Assembly (NCBI RefSeq): GCF_000292245.2
Contig: NZ_ALPT02000118.1
Location: forward strand, 1-9,754
Reading direction: 5' to 3'
Length of the DNA stretch: 9,754 bases
Source: Alkalihalobacillus alcalophilus ATCC 27647 = CGMCC 1.3604
GTDB taxonomy: Bacteria > Bacillota > Bacilli > Bacillales > Bacillaceae_D
Within the stretch, counting starts at the first letter, position 1, and the number at the start of each line of letters is the position of its first letter. The translations under genes were made by a program, and so were the position numbers. This document shows positions 1 to 5,427 of this stretch, piece after piece. The notes under the pieces were generated by a model. The model worked only from the letters and a program-made list of their open reading frames with translations. It was not told the origin of the DNA and made no database searches.

Positions 1-10
1 AACTAAATTA

Positions 11-50
11 AAAAAGATAGCAGGGATAATCAATCCTTACTATCTTTAAT
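11..50 (-). terminator. Intrinsic terminator after lipoprotein A-1
   Basis: An AAAGATAG/CTATCTTT stem (13-20 with 40-47) has a second inner stem GGAT/ATCC (24-27 with 33-36). Read on the minus strand it is followed by a T-rich run. It closes the lipoprotein array just after the A-1 stop codon. Confidence 0.65.
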
Positions 51-65
51 TTTAATATTTAATTT

Positions 66-704
66 TTAAAAATTAAATGTTTCACTATTTATATTGCACA
101 CTATTGATAATTGCGTGAGCCGTTTTCCTTCTTCTAAGTTGATATTTTTGGGAATTTCTATGCTAACTCTTAATCTCTTACCTTCTTCATCTTCTGTGAA
201 TAATCTGTGATAATAAACATCTGATTTATCACCGTAAAAATAAACTTGGAAATCTCCTAAAATCGGATAACCTTTCAAGTCAATCTCAATAACCTCAATA
301 TTGTTTTCTAGTTCAGCGTTCTCTAAAGCACGTTTATCTGACATAATTGCTGTTTCGAAACTTATATCGCTACTTACATCTTGAAATGCAACTTTAAGAT
401 TACTGAAAGAGCCTTCATGTACTGTTACTACAACTCCACCATTCTCGATTTCAATGACATCTGTCCCTTGTGGTACAGAAATTGATTGTACTATTGAATT
501 TCTATTGTTTGAATCAACGCTTCCCGATAATAAAAACTCACTTTCTGACAATTCAACAACGGGGTCATCGATTATTTCCTCAAGGGTGTGATTTTTATTA
601 TCTTCGTCTTTCGGTTGTTCTTCTGTAACCTCATCATTCGAGCAAGCTACCATTGTTAATGCTGCAATTCCTAGTACGAATAATGCTGTAATTTTTTTCA
701 TCAT
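66..704 (-). CDS. Predicted lipoprotein, family A copy 1 (frameshifted tail)
   Basis: Seen: 212 residues starting ATG-ATG, with an AAGAGGT ribosome site 4-5 nt upstream that is identical in all four A copies. Residues 1-20 form a type II signal peptide (KK, then a hydrophobic stretch FVLGIAALTMVA) and Cys21 is the likely lipidated residue, so the mature protein should sit on the outer face of the membrane. An acidic linker (about 22-50) precedes a predicted beta-rich domain (about 55-200) containing VPxGTDVIEIxxGGVxV and YHRLF. Compared with copies 2-4, a 4-nt deletion near 120/121 replaces the conserved VAHAIINSxQY tail by TQLSIVCN and continues past the ancestral stop (85-87) to 66. I do not recognise the domain. 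Function unknown. The copy may still be made, with an altered end. Confidence 0.85.
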   Translation of the reverse strand: MMKKITALFVLGIAALTMVACSNDEVTEEQPKDEDNKNHTLEEIIDDPVVELSESEFLLSGSVDSNNRNSIVQSISVPQGTDVIEIENGGVVVTVHEGSFSNLKVAFQDVSSDISFETAIMSDKRALENAELENNIEVIEIDLKGYPILGDFQVYFYGDKSDVYYHRLFTEDEEGKRLRVSIEIPKNINLEEGKRLTQLSIVCNINSETFNF

Positions 705-732
705 AGTTACCTCTTTCTTTATTTAAATCTAT

Positions 733-744
733 CCTTTAGAAAGT
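733..744 (-). promoter_or_regulatory. Palindromic leader element of A-1
   Basis: The imperfect palindrome CCTTTAGAAAGT lies about 30 nt upstream of the start codon. Equivalent elements precede every family A gene: 2195-2206 (perfect CCTTTAGAAAGG), 2961-2978 (8-bp arms, TACCCTTT/AAAGGGTA) and 3714-3725. Conservation in both position and symmetry suggests an operator or leader structure. The ligand is unknown. Confidence 0.4.
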
Positions 745-780
745 TTAAGATATTTTTTATTTGTTGTTACCATTAATAAA

Positions 781-799
781 GCAGAGCAATTCGCTCCGC
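781..799 (-). terminator. Probable terminator after lipoprotein B-1
   Basis: GCAGAGC (781-787) pairs with GCTCCGC (793-799) apart from one mismatch, around an AATTC loop. On the minus strand it is followed by a short TTTATTAA run. The same hairpin recurs after B-2 at 3772-3790. The T tract is short, so readthrough into the A gene is plausible. Confidence 0.5.
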
Positions 800-806
800 T
801 TATCAA

Positions 807-1334
807 TTAATTTAATTTTTCTTTTGTTTCAGCATCATAAACATCCATATTAGTTGTAACTTCGATAACCCTAAAATCTGTTCCATCTTCAATTTCTTCA
901 AAAAATCTTTCGATACTCACTTCAAGAAAAAGGGTCCCCTCACCTTCATAACTTTCCACAGTGAAAGAATGAAGTAATGCTTCTTGACCATCTTTTTCTA
1001 CTTTCTCAATAACACCATATTTACCTACTACTTCATAATCACCTTCAAAATCAGAAAAAGCACTTGCATTTAAAGATTCGAATAGCTCTACAAATCTCTC
1101 GTTTTCAAAATATTGTTTTGTAAAATCATCCACAACCACTTCACCATCTGTTGAATCTGCACCTTCTTGGGAATCTTCTACTTCTTCCTCTCCTTGAACA
1201 TCTTCCACTTCATCATAAATTTCTTCCTTTTCTGGTTCCGTTTCTTCCGGTTGAGTAACCTCATCGTTACTTGAACATGCCATTAGTAATGCTACTAAGA
1301 ATCCTACTGCGAATAATAGTTTAATGTTTTTCAT
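807..1334 (-). CDS. Predicted lipoprotein, family B copy 1
   Basis: Seen: 175 residues from the ATG at 1334 (MKNIKLLF). The frame is open 5 codons further, but that stretch contains the TGGAGG ribosome site 8 nt before this ATG, so the internal start is preferred. A type II signal peptide ends in lipobox LMAC with Cys20. A long Glu/Asp-rich linker follows (about residues 25-75), then a compact domain (about 78-175) with YFENERFVELFE, SAFSDFE, LLHSFTVE and IERFFEE. The protein should be anchored outside the membrane with its acidic linker acting as a spacer. The domain is not recognised and differs from family A apart from the similar SNDEV start of the mature protein. It lies upstream of A-1 in the same order as B-2/A-4, so the two families may act together. 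Function unknown. Confidence 0.85.
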   Translation of the reverse strand: MKNIKLLFAVGFLVALLMACSSNDEVTQPEETEPEKEEIYDEVEDVQGEEEVEDSQEGADSTDGEVVVDDFTKQYFENERFVELFESLNASAFSDFEGDYEVVGKYGVIEKVEKDGQEALLHSFTVESYEGEGTLFLEVSIERFFEEIEDGTDFRVIEVTTNMDVYDAETKEKLN

Positions 1335-1371
1335 AAATATTTCCTCCACATATTTTTTTCATAATATTAGA

Positions 1372-1425
1372 TACTTAAGGGGTTCAAACGATTATGAAAC
1401 TCGGTTACCCATGAAAGGTTATCAT
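1372..1425 (-). repeat. 54-bp intergenic repeat, copy 1 (degenerate)
   Basis: This is the most diverged of three copies found downstream of A genes (others 2264-2317 and 2990-3043). The core reads ACGAT, TATGAA, CTCGGTTA, GAAAGGTTATC in order. Outer ACGAT/ATCGT and inner GGTT/AACC arms would let it fold as a nested hairpin, though here the outer arm is ATCAT. It also supplies the region immediately upstream of the B-1 promoter. Confidence 0.7.
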
Positions 1426-1461
1426 AAAAAGGAAGAGAGCTTTCTTACTAAAAAGCTTTCC
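1426..1461 (-). terminator. Intrinsic terminator after lipoprotein A-2
   Basis: On the minus strand GGAAAGCT pairs with AGCT-CTC-TTCC across a roughly 12-nt loop and is followed by TTTTTAT. It lies about 80 nt after the A-2 stop codon. A second weaker hairpin with flanking A/T runs sits directly behind the stop at about 1512-1541. Confidence 0.6.
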
Positions 1462-1542
1462 GGATAACAATTGTTTTTTCATAAAATGAATGATTAATTT
1501 AGATTATCGCAATAAAAAAGTACCAAAGACCGGTGCTTTTTA

Positions 1543-2166
1543 CTACTCATATTGTGCACTATTTATAATTGCATGGGCTACTTGTCTACCTTTTTCTAGT
1601 TCGATATTTTTTGGAATATCTATCGTTACTCTTAGTCTCTTGTCTCCTTCACCGTCCATGAATAGTCGATGGTGGTACGCCTCTGAATTTCCACTAAAAA
1701 AGTACGCTTGAAATCCTTCTAATTCAGGATAGTTATCTAATTCGATGTCTATAACCTCAGCTACTTTCCCAATCTCGGCATTCTCTAATGCTCGTTTATC
1801 TGACATCATTGCTGTTTCAAAACTTATATCCGTGCTTTCGTTTGAAAACGAAACTCTAAGGTTCTTCAAATTTCCTTCATTAATGTTTGCTATAACTCCC
1901 CCATCTTTTAGTTCAATCACGTCCGTCCCTGTTGGAACAGAAATTGATTTAATCATTGCATTTCTGTTATTTGCCTCAACACCTGCTGAAATGAGAAAGT
2001 CACTTTCTGACAATTCAACAACAGGGTCATCGATTATTTCCTCAAGGTTATGATTTTTATTATCTTCGTCTTTTGGTTGTTCTTCTGCAACCTCATCATT
2101 CGAGCAAGCGGCCATTGTTAATGCTGCAATTCCTAGTACGAATAATGTTGTCATTTTTTTCAGCAT
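1543..2166 (-). CDS. Predicted lipoprotein, family A copy 2
   Basis: Seen: 207 residues with a type II signal peptide ending TMAAC (Cys21), an acidic linker, and a beta-rich domain. It is closest to A-1: both have the motifs DDPVVELSES, SISVPxGTDVIE, DISFETA, MSDKRALENAE and YHRLF. Unlike A-1 it keeps the intact family tail GRQVAHAIINSAQYE. The ribosome site is the shared AGAGGT. It is flanked on the transcript side by its own terminator (1426-1461) and upstream by a 54-bp repeat and the A-3 terminator, so it is probably transcribed as its own unit. Domain and function are unrecognised. An exported, membrane-anchored location is well supported. Confidence 0.86.
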   Translation of the reverse strand: MLKKMTTLFVLGIAALTMAACSNDEVAEEQPKDEDNKNHNLEEIIDDPVVELSESDFLISAGVEANNRNAMIKSISVPTGTDVIELKDGGVIANINEGNLKNLRVSFSNESTDISFETAMMSDKRALENAEIGKVAEVIDIELDNYPELEGFQAYFFSGNSEAYHHRLFMDGEGDKRLRVTIDIPKNIELEKGRQVAHAIINSAQYE

Positions 2167-2194
2167 AGTTACCTCTTTCTTTATTTCAATCTAC

Positions 2195-2206
2195 CCTTTA
2201 GAAAGG
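2195..2206 (-). promoter_or_regulatory. Palindromic leader element of A-2
   Basis: A perfect 12-bp palindrome, CCTTTAGAAAGG, about 30 nt upstream of the A-2 start and in the same position as in the other A copies. Confidence 0.4.
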
Positions 2207-2263
2207 TTAAGATATTTTTCTTTTTCATTTTTATATGAAAAACAAAATCGCCTGCCAATAACG

Positions 2264-2317
2264 TACTTAACGATTTCAAACGATTATGAAGCTCGGTTAA
2301 CCACGAAAGGTTATCGT
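2264..2317 (-). repeat. 54-bp intergenic repeat, copy 2
   Basis: Begins TACTTAACGATTT and ends GGTTATCGT. Its 38-bp core (2280-2317) appears identical to 3006-3043. ACGAT/ATCGT outer arms and GGTT/AACC inner arms give a nested hairpin on either strand. It lies between the A-3 terminator and the A-2 leader. Confidence 0.8.
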
Positions 2318-2318
2318 C

Positions 2319-2346
2319 AAAAAAGAACCGAAAAACGGTGCTTTTT
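2319..2346 (-). terminator. Intrinsic terminator after lipoprotein A-3
   Basis: ACCG (2327-2330) and CGGT (2336-2339) pair around five A, flanked by A/T runs. On the minus strand it starts right after the A-3 stop codon and ends in TTTTTT. Confidence 0.65.
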
Positions 2347-2347
2347 A

Positions 2348-2935
2348 TTACTCGTATTGTGCACTATTAATAATTGCGTGGGCTACTTGTCTACCTTCTT
2401 CAAGGTCAATGTTGTGGGGAATGTTTACCTGAATTATGAGAGTCCCTAATCTATGATATGCATAATCTTCTAACTCAGTATAATAGTAAAATCCAAATTC
2501 TAAATCGTATTTATTGATATCAATTGTTTCTACCATTATTTCTTTTCCTGGAACTGCATTTTCCATCCTCATAATTTCAGCTGTTTCGTTTAATTGATAG
2601 GAACTTTGAATGTTCAAGAAACTAATTTCCATTCCTTTATACTTGCCTTTTTCAATTTCTACTTGGACATTCCCGTTATTCGTTTCAACAACATAACTTG
2701 ATTCTGGAACAATAATAGACTTAATAAAAGCATTTCTAGTTTCTTCCGTTACACCGGCAGACATATTCATTTCATCTTCCTTCATTTCAACAACAGGTTC
2801 TTCAATAATTTCTTCCAATGATGAATTGTTCTTTTCTTCATTCGGCTTATCCTCAGAAACCTCATCATTTGAGCAAGCTACCATTGTTAATGCTGCAATT
2901 CCTAGTACGAATAATGTTGTCATTTTTTTCAGCAT
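2348..2935 (-). CDS. Predicted lipoprotein, family A copy 3 (divergent core)
   Basis: Seen: 195 residues, the most divergent A copy. Residues 1-26 match A-2 almost exactly (signal peptide, Cys21, SNDEV), and the tail LEEGRQVAHAIINSAQYE is identical to A-2. The central domain has changed: DKRALENAE becomes a stretch around MRMENAVPGKE, and the region before YHRLG reads GFYYYTELEDYA. Conserved ends with a diverged core suggest cassette exchange or diversifying selection on the exposed part. The ribosome site is AGAGGT. The leader palindrome (2961-2978) is longer than in the other copies. Surface-anchored location is well supported. Function unknown. Confidence 0.85.
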   Translation of the reverse strand: MLKKMTTLFVLGIAALTMVACSNDEVSEDKPNEEKNNSSLEEIIEEPVVEMKEDEMNMSAGVTEETRNAFIKSIIVPESSYVVETNNGNVQVEIEKGKYKGMEISFLNIQSSYQLNETAEIMRMENAVPGKEIMVETIDINKYDLEFGFYYYTELEDYAYHRLGTLIIQVNIPHNIDLEEGRQVAHAIINSAQYE

Positions 2936-2960
2936 AGTTACCTCTTTCTTTATTTAAATC

Positions 2961-2978
2961 TACCCTTTACAAAGGGTA
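2961..2978 (-). promoter_or_regulatory. Palindromic leader element of A-3
   Basis: TACCCTTT and AAAGGGTA form 8-bp perfect arms separated by AC, about 26 nt upstream of the A-3 start. It is the extended version of the CCTTTAGAAAGG element of the other A genes. Confidence 0.45.
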
Positions 2979-2989
2979 CACTTTAAACA

Positions 2990-3043
2990 TACTTAACGAT
3001 TTAAAACGATTATGAAGCTCGGTTAACCACGAAAGGTTATCGT
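2990..3043 (-). repeat. 54-bp intergenic repeat, copy 3
   Basis: Nearly identical to 2264-2317 over its whole length and positioned the same way, between the terminator of the preceding A gene (A-4) and the leader of the next (A-3). Possibly a duplicated promoter/leader module or a hairpin-type intergenic repeat. Confidence 0.8.
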
Positions 3044-3073
3044 AAAAAAAGGACCGAAAAACGGTGCTTTTTT
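3044..3073 (-). terminator. Intrinsic terminator after lipoprotein A-4
   Basis: ACCG (3053-3056) pairs with CGGT (3062-3065) around five A. On the minus strand it follows the stop codon at once and ends in a run of seven T. Confidence 0.65.
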
Positions 3074-3685
3074 CTACTCATATTGTGCACTATTAATAAT
3101 TGCGTGGGCTACTCGTCTACCTTCTTCAAGGTCAATGGAGTGTGGCACTTTGATTGTGGCAATGAGAATACCATCGTCATCATTTTTCAAAATCCGATGA
3201 TAATGAAACTGATTAATTTCACCGTAGAAGTAAACGTCAAATTCTGATAATTCTAGTGGTAACTCTATATCAATTACTTCTGTAGCCCCTTCCCCATTGG
3301 TATTATTCAACAATCTTTTTTCCGATTCAACTAAGCCTTCAAAACTAAAGTCCCAACTTATTTTTTCAATTGAAATTTCTAAGCTATTAAATGCTCCATC
3401 TGTTACTTCAACAACAATGGCTCCATCTGTTACTTCAAAAATATCGCTTCCTTCTGGGACGGAGATTGCTTTAACTAATGGATTACTTCCATCTACGTCA
3501 ACACTTCCTGATAGGTGGAATTCACTTCCTTCTAACTCCACAACAGGTTCATTAATAACTTCTTCCAATGATTGATTGTTCGTTTCTTCATTTTGGTTTT
3601 CCTCTGTAACTTCATCATTCGAGCAAGCTACCATTGTTAATGCCACAATTCCTAATACGAATAATGTTGTAATTTTTTTCAGCAT
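3074..3685 (-). CDS. Predicted lipoprotein, family A copy 4
   Basis: Seen: 203 residues. A type II signal peptide leads to Cys21 (TMVAC), then SNDEVTEENQNEE, an acidic/Asn-rich linker, and a domain with AISVPEGSDIFEVTDGAIVVEV, DFSFEG and YHRIL. The tail GRRVAHAIINSAQYE is intact and served as the reference for spotting the A-1 deletion. Start ATG follows the shared AGAGGT site. The DNA upstream (3686-3790) is almost identical to that upstream of A-1 (705-806), so B-2/A-4 and B-1/A-1 are products of one duplication of a two-gene block. Predicted outer-face membrane lipoprotein. Function unrecognised. Confidence 0.86.
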   Translation of the reverse strand: MLKKITTLFVLGIVALTMVACSNDEVTEENQNEETNNQSLEEVINEPVVELEGSEFHLSGSVDVDGSNPLVKAISVPEGSDIFEVTDGAIVVEVTDGAFNSLEISIEKISWDFSFEGLVESEKRLLNNTNGEGATEVIDIELPLELSEFDVYFYGEINQFHYHRILKNDDDGILIATIKVPHSIDLEEGRRVAHAIINSAQYE

Positions 3686-3713
3686 AGTTACCTCTTTCTT
3701 TATTTAAATCTAT

Positions 3714-3725
3714 CCTTTAGAAAGT
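3714..3725 (-). promoter_or_regulatory. Palindromic leader element of A-4
   Basis: CCTTTAGAAAGT about 30 nt upstream of the A-4 start, identical to the A-1 element at 733-744. Confidence 0.4.
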
Positions 3726-3771
3726 TTAAGATATTCTTTATTTGTTGTTACCGTTAATAAAGCAGAGCAAT

Positions 3772-3790
3772 TCGCTCCGCTTAAAATCAA
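3772..3790 (-). terminator. Probable terminator after lipoprotein B-2
   Basis: GCAGAGC (3772-3778) and GCTCCGC (3784-3790) form the same one-mismatch stem as after B-1. The following T run is short on the minus strand, so it may attenuate rather than stop transcription into A-4. Confidence 0.5.
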
Positions 3791-4309
3791 TTAATTAATT
3801 TTTTCTTTTGTTTCATTATCAAAAACATCCATATTAGAATTAGATTCTAACAGTTGAAAAACCGTTCCATTTTCTTTTTCTTCAAAGAACCTTTCTATAC
3901 TACTAATGACTAAAAGGGCACCGTCCCCTTCAAGACGTTCAATAGTAAATGAATGCAATAATACTTGATTTCCGTCTTTTTCAACTTCTTCTACCGTTCC
4001 AAATCCATCCGAAAATTCATAATCGACTTCAATATCAGAAAATGCACTTTCGTTGATTGTTTCAAATAGATTAACAAAATGTTCATTTTCATAATATTTC
4101 CTAGTTAATTCGTCCATAATTGCTTCATCTTCTGCTGATTCAGAACTACCTTCAGCTACTTCGTCTTCTTGTGTCTCTTCTACTTTTTCAACAATTTCTT
4201 CTTTTTCCGGTTCCGTTTCTTCTGGTTGAGTAACCTCATCGTTACTTGAACATGCCATTAGTAATGCTGCTAAGAATCCTACCGCGAATAAAAGTTTAAT
4301 GTTTTTCAT
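3791..4309 (-). CDS. Predicted lipoprotein, family B copy 2
   Basis: Seen: 172 residues from the ATG at 4309. A longer frame from a TTG at 4324 would begin inside the TTGGAGG ribosome site, so it is rejected. The signal peptide MKNIKLLFAVGFLAALLMAC and following SSNDEVTQPEETEPEKEE match B-1 almost residue for residue, with Cys20 as lipidation site. An acidic linker (about 25-75) leads to a domain with YYENEHFVNLFE, SAFSDIE, LLHSFTIE and SIERFFEE, clearly homologous to B-1 but diverged (for example SDGFGTVEE for VGKYGVIEK). First gene of the array in transcription order, so the main promoter should lie just upstream. Function unrecognised. Confidence 0.86.
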   Translation of the reverse strand: MKNIKLLFAVGFLAALLMACSSNDEVTQPEETEPEKEEIVEKVEETQEDEVAEGSSESAEDEAIMDELTRKYYENEHFVNLFETINESAFSDIEVDYEFSDGFGTVEEVEKDGNQVLLHSFTIERLEGDGALLVISSIERFFEEKENGTVFQLLESNSNMDVFDNETKEKIN

Positions 4310-4329
4310 AAATATTGCCTCCAACTATT

Positions 4330-4366
4330 TTTTTACATAATATCATCAGATTAAGAAGTCAAAAAA
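4330..4366 (-). promoter_or_regulatory. Candidate promoter of B-2
   Basis: On the minus strand TTGACT is followed 14 nt later by TATTAT, the latter within an extended TGATATTATG. The spacing is short, so the extended -10 may matter more. The B-1 upstream region keeps TTGAAC, 15 nt and TATTATG at the same distance from its start, which supports a shared promoter type. Confidence 0.35.
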
Positions 4367-4552
4367 CAATTACTTAATCGGAAAATCAAAATAAATGATA
4401 TAGTAAGTAAGTCACTTTCTTCATACACCCCACCGTTTAAAATACCCGAATATGAATGATGAAAATATGACATGTTATAATATTCTTGTATAGTTTATTT
4501 GATTCATTTCATCTACTTACTTTAATAATAAATCTTCAATTCTCAGTAACTT

Positions 4553-4602
4553 TTGTAGGGAACTAAACTAAAGATATCTTCTGTTAAATGTTCCCTCTAC
4601 AA
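4553..4602. repeat. 50-bp imperfect inverted repeat
   Basis: TTGTAGGGAAC (4553-4563) pairs with GTTCCCTCTACAA (4590-4602), with two extra bases (TC) in the right arm. The loop contains the perfect palindrome AAGATATCTT (4571-4580). It lies in the 349-bp gene-free stretch between the lipoprotein array and the recombinase remnant, in which I see otherwise only the B-2 promoter and the terminator at 4631. It could be a hairpin or a remnant of small element ends. Confidence 0.55.
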
Positions 4603-4630
4603 CAGACTAGTAATATAGTACCGTAAAATA

Positions 4631-4671
4631 GATTACTTTTTAAGTCAGAAAAAATTAAAGTAATCCTTTTT
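4631..4671. terminator. Terminator after the recombinase remnant
   Basis: GATTACTTT (4631-4639) pairs with AAAGTAATC (4657-4665), a perfect 9-bp stem. On the plus strand it is followed by CTTTTTT; on the minus strand by TATTTTA. It starts 3 nt beyond the recombinase stop codon and could work in both directions. Confidence 0.6.
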
Positions 4672-4673
4672 TG

Positions 4674-4970
4674 TTAACCTGCCTCTAGTTCCCTGAAGTG
4701 ATAACTAACTTCCACATCCCCACAATCAGTAACTCGAACCTCAGAAATAAACCTATGTATTAATTCCACTAACACTTCATCACTATAAAGATATCCCATG
4801 ACCATAGACTCAATATCTTTATCTAATAGCTTTGAAGGATTTCCAATCTGTTTCAGAATCAATAACTTCTTCTCCAACTCATTTTTTCTTTCTTCGCCTT
4901 CCCTGATATATTCGGAAAATTCGACCTTGCTAATCTCTCCATCAGCCCTCATCTCAACAAACCCTTTCTT
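4674..4970 (-). pseudogene. C-terminal remnant of a large serine recombinase
   Basis: The frame is open from a TGA at 4971-4973 to the stop at 4674, and an internal ATG at 4952 gives 92 residues. The sequence reads KKGFVEMRADGEISKVEF, then a charged helical stretch EGEERKNELEKKL, then LVELIHRFISEVRVTDCGDVEVSYHFRE. The MRADGEIS-x-x-EF segment, the coiled coil and the final LIxRFIxxVxVxxxGxVxVxYxF are characteristic of the C-terminal end of large serine recombinases (resolvase/invertase superfamily, integrases and TnpX-type transposases). The catalytic N-terminal domain with the nucleophilic Ser, and the zinc ribbon, are absent, so it cannot be an active recombinase. Homology seems to stop near 4970-5010 where a repeat-rich segment begins, suggesting truncation by rearrangement. 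Confidence 0.8.
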
Positions 4971-5013
4971 TCATTTAGACAGAAAAAACACACACATTCA
5001 CAAAAGTCATTTT

Positions 5014-5054
5014 CACGAAATTAGGGTCTGAATAGCACATATTTATTTTAACTA
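5014..5054 (+). repeat. 40-bp direct repeat, copy 1
   Basis: CACGAAA, then GGGTCTGAAT, then ATTTATTTTAACT, in the same order and spacing as 5219-5258. It abuts the truncated end of the recombinase gene. Together with the copies below it looks like repeated binding sites at the end of a transposable element. Confidence 0.6.
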
Positions 5055-5191
5055 GCAGGAGTTTATTTTGGGGTTACACTATTGTACCATCAAAATAAAG
5101 TCTTCCAAGAATAGAGAAAAAAAAACACCGAGAAGTAAATGTCATCAAACCATTGACATAGTTGAATTTTGAGAAGAATCAGGCCAGAAAA

Positions 5192-5234
5192 AGACCCGGT
5201 TTCGGAAATGTTTATTTTCACGAAAAGCGGGTCT
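5192..5234. repeat. Imperfect inverted repeat AGACCCG / CGGGTCT
   Basis: AGACCCGGTTTCG (5192-5204) and CGAAAAGCGGGTCT (5221-5234) form near-perfect 13-14 bp arms around GAAATGTTTATTTTCA. The left arm is also inverted relative to the CGAAATTAGGGTCT at 5016-5029, so the 160 bp between those are bounded by inverted repeats, as in a miniature element. Confidence 0.6.
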
Positions 5235-5274
5235 GAATCGGAAATGTTTATTTTAACTGGGAAATGTTTATTTT
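5204..5274 (+). repeat. Three copies of GGAAATGTTTATTTT
   Basis: Exact 15-bp copies start at 5204, 5240 and 5260 (intervals 36 and 20 bp). Shorter relatives lie at about 5040-5050 and 5059-5069, and an inverted TGTTTATTTT at 5359-5368. Irregularly spaced short direct repeats are what one sees at transposon ends that bind several transposase molecules (Tn7-like, IS21-like), but no transposase is present here. Confidence 0.7.
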
Positions 5275-5307
5275 AATTAGACACCTTCCTAATTAACAGT
5301 GAACAAC

Positions 5308-5325
5308 ACTCCACATGCGTGGAGT
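5308..5325. repeat. Hairpin ACTCCAC / GTGGAGT flanked by TTAACAGT repeats
   Basis: A 7-bp perfect stem around ATGC. The 8-bp direct repeat TTAACAGT lies on both sides (5293-5300 and 5325-5332). The rest of the gene-free 4975-5427 stretch holds only the repeats described here and a weak hairpin near 5383-5398 that may end the downstream operon. Confidence 0.5.
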
Positions 5326-5382
5326 TAACAGTACATACAGGAGTGACATTAGTTCTTAAAAATAAACAGAATAATGAAAGAA

Positions 5383-5398
5383 AAAACCATATAGTTTT
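5383..5398 (-). terminator. Weak terminator after the LPO_1073-like gene
   Basis: On the minus strand AAAACT and GGTTTT can pair across ATAT and are followed by further T. It lies about 30 nt past the stop codon of the 283-residue gene. The stem is short and AT-rich. Confidence 0.35.
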
Positions 5399-5427
5399 GC
5401 TTCAAATTAATCAAAGCCAAACTAATT

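Noticed and set aside
1490..3575. Plus-strand open frames opposite the lipoprotein genes
   Set aside because: They are antisense to well-supported coding regions with signal peptides and ribosome sites. They lack ribosome sites and encode Ser/Thr/Phe-rich shadows.
5204..5274. CRISPR array
   Set aside because: Copies are only 15 bp, spaced 36 and 20 bp apart without constant spacers, and no cas genes are present.
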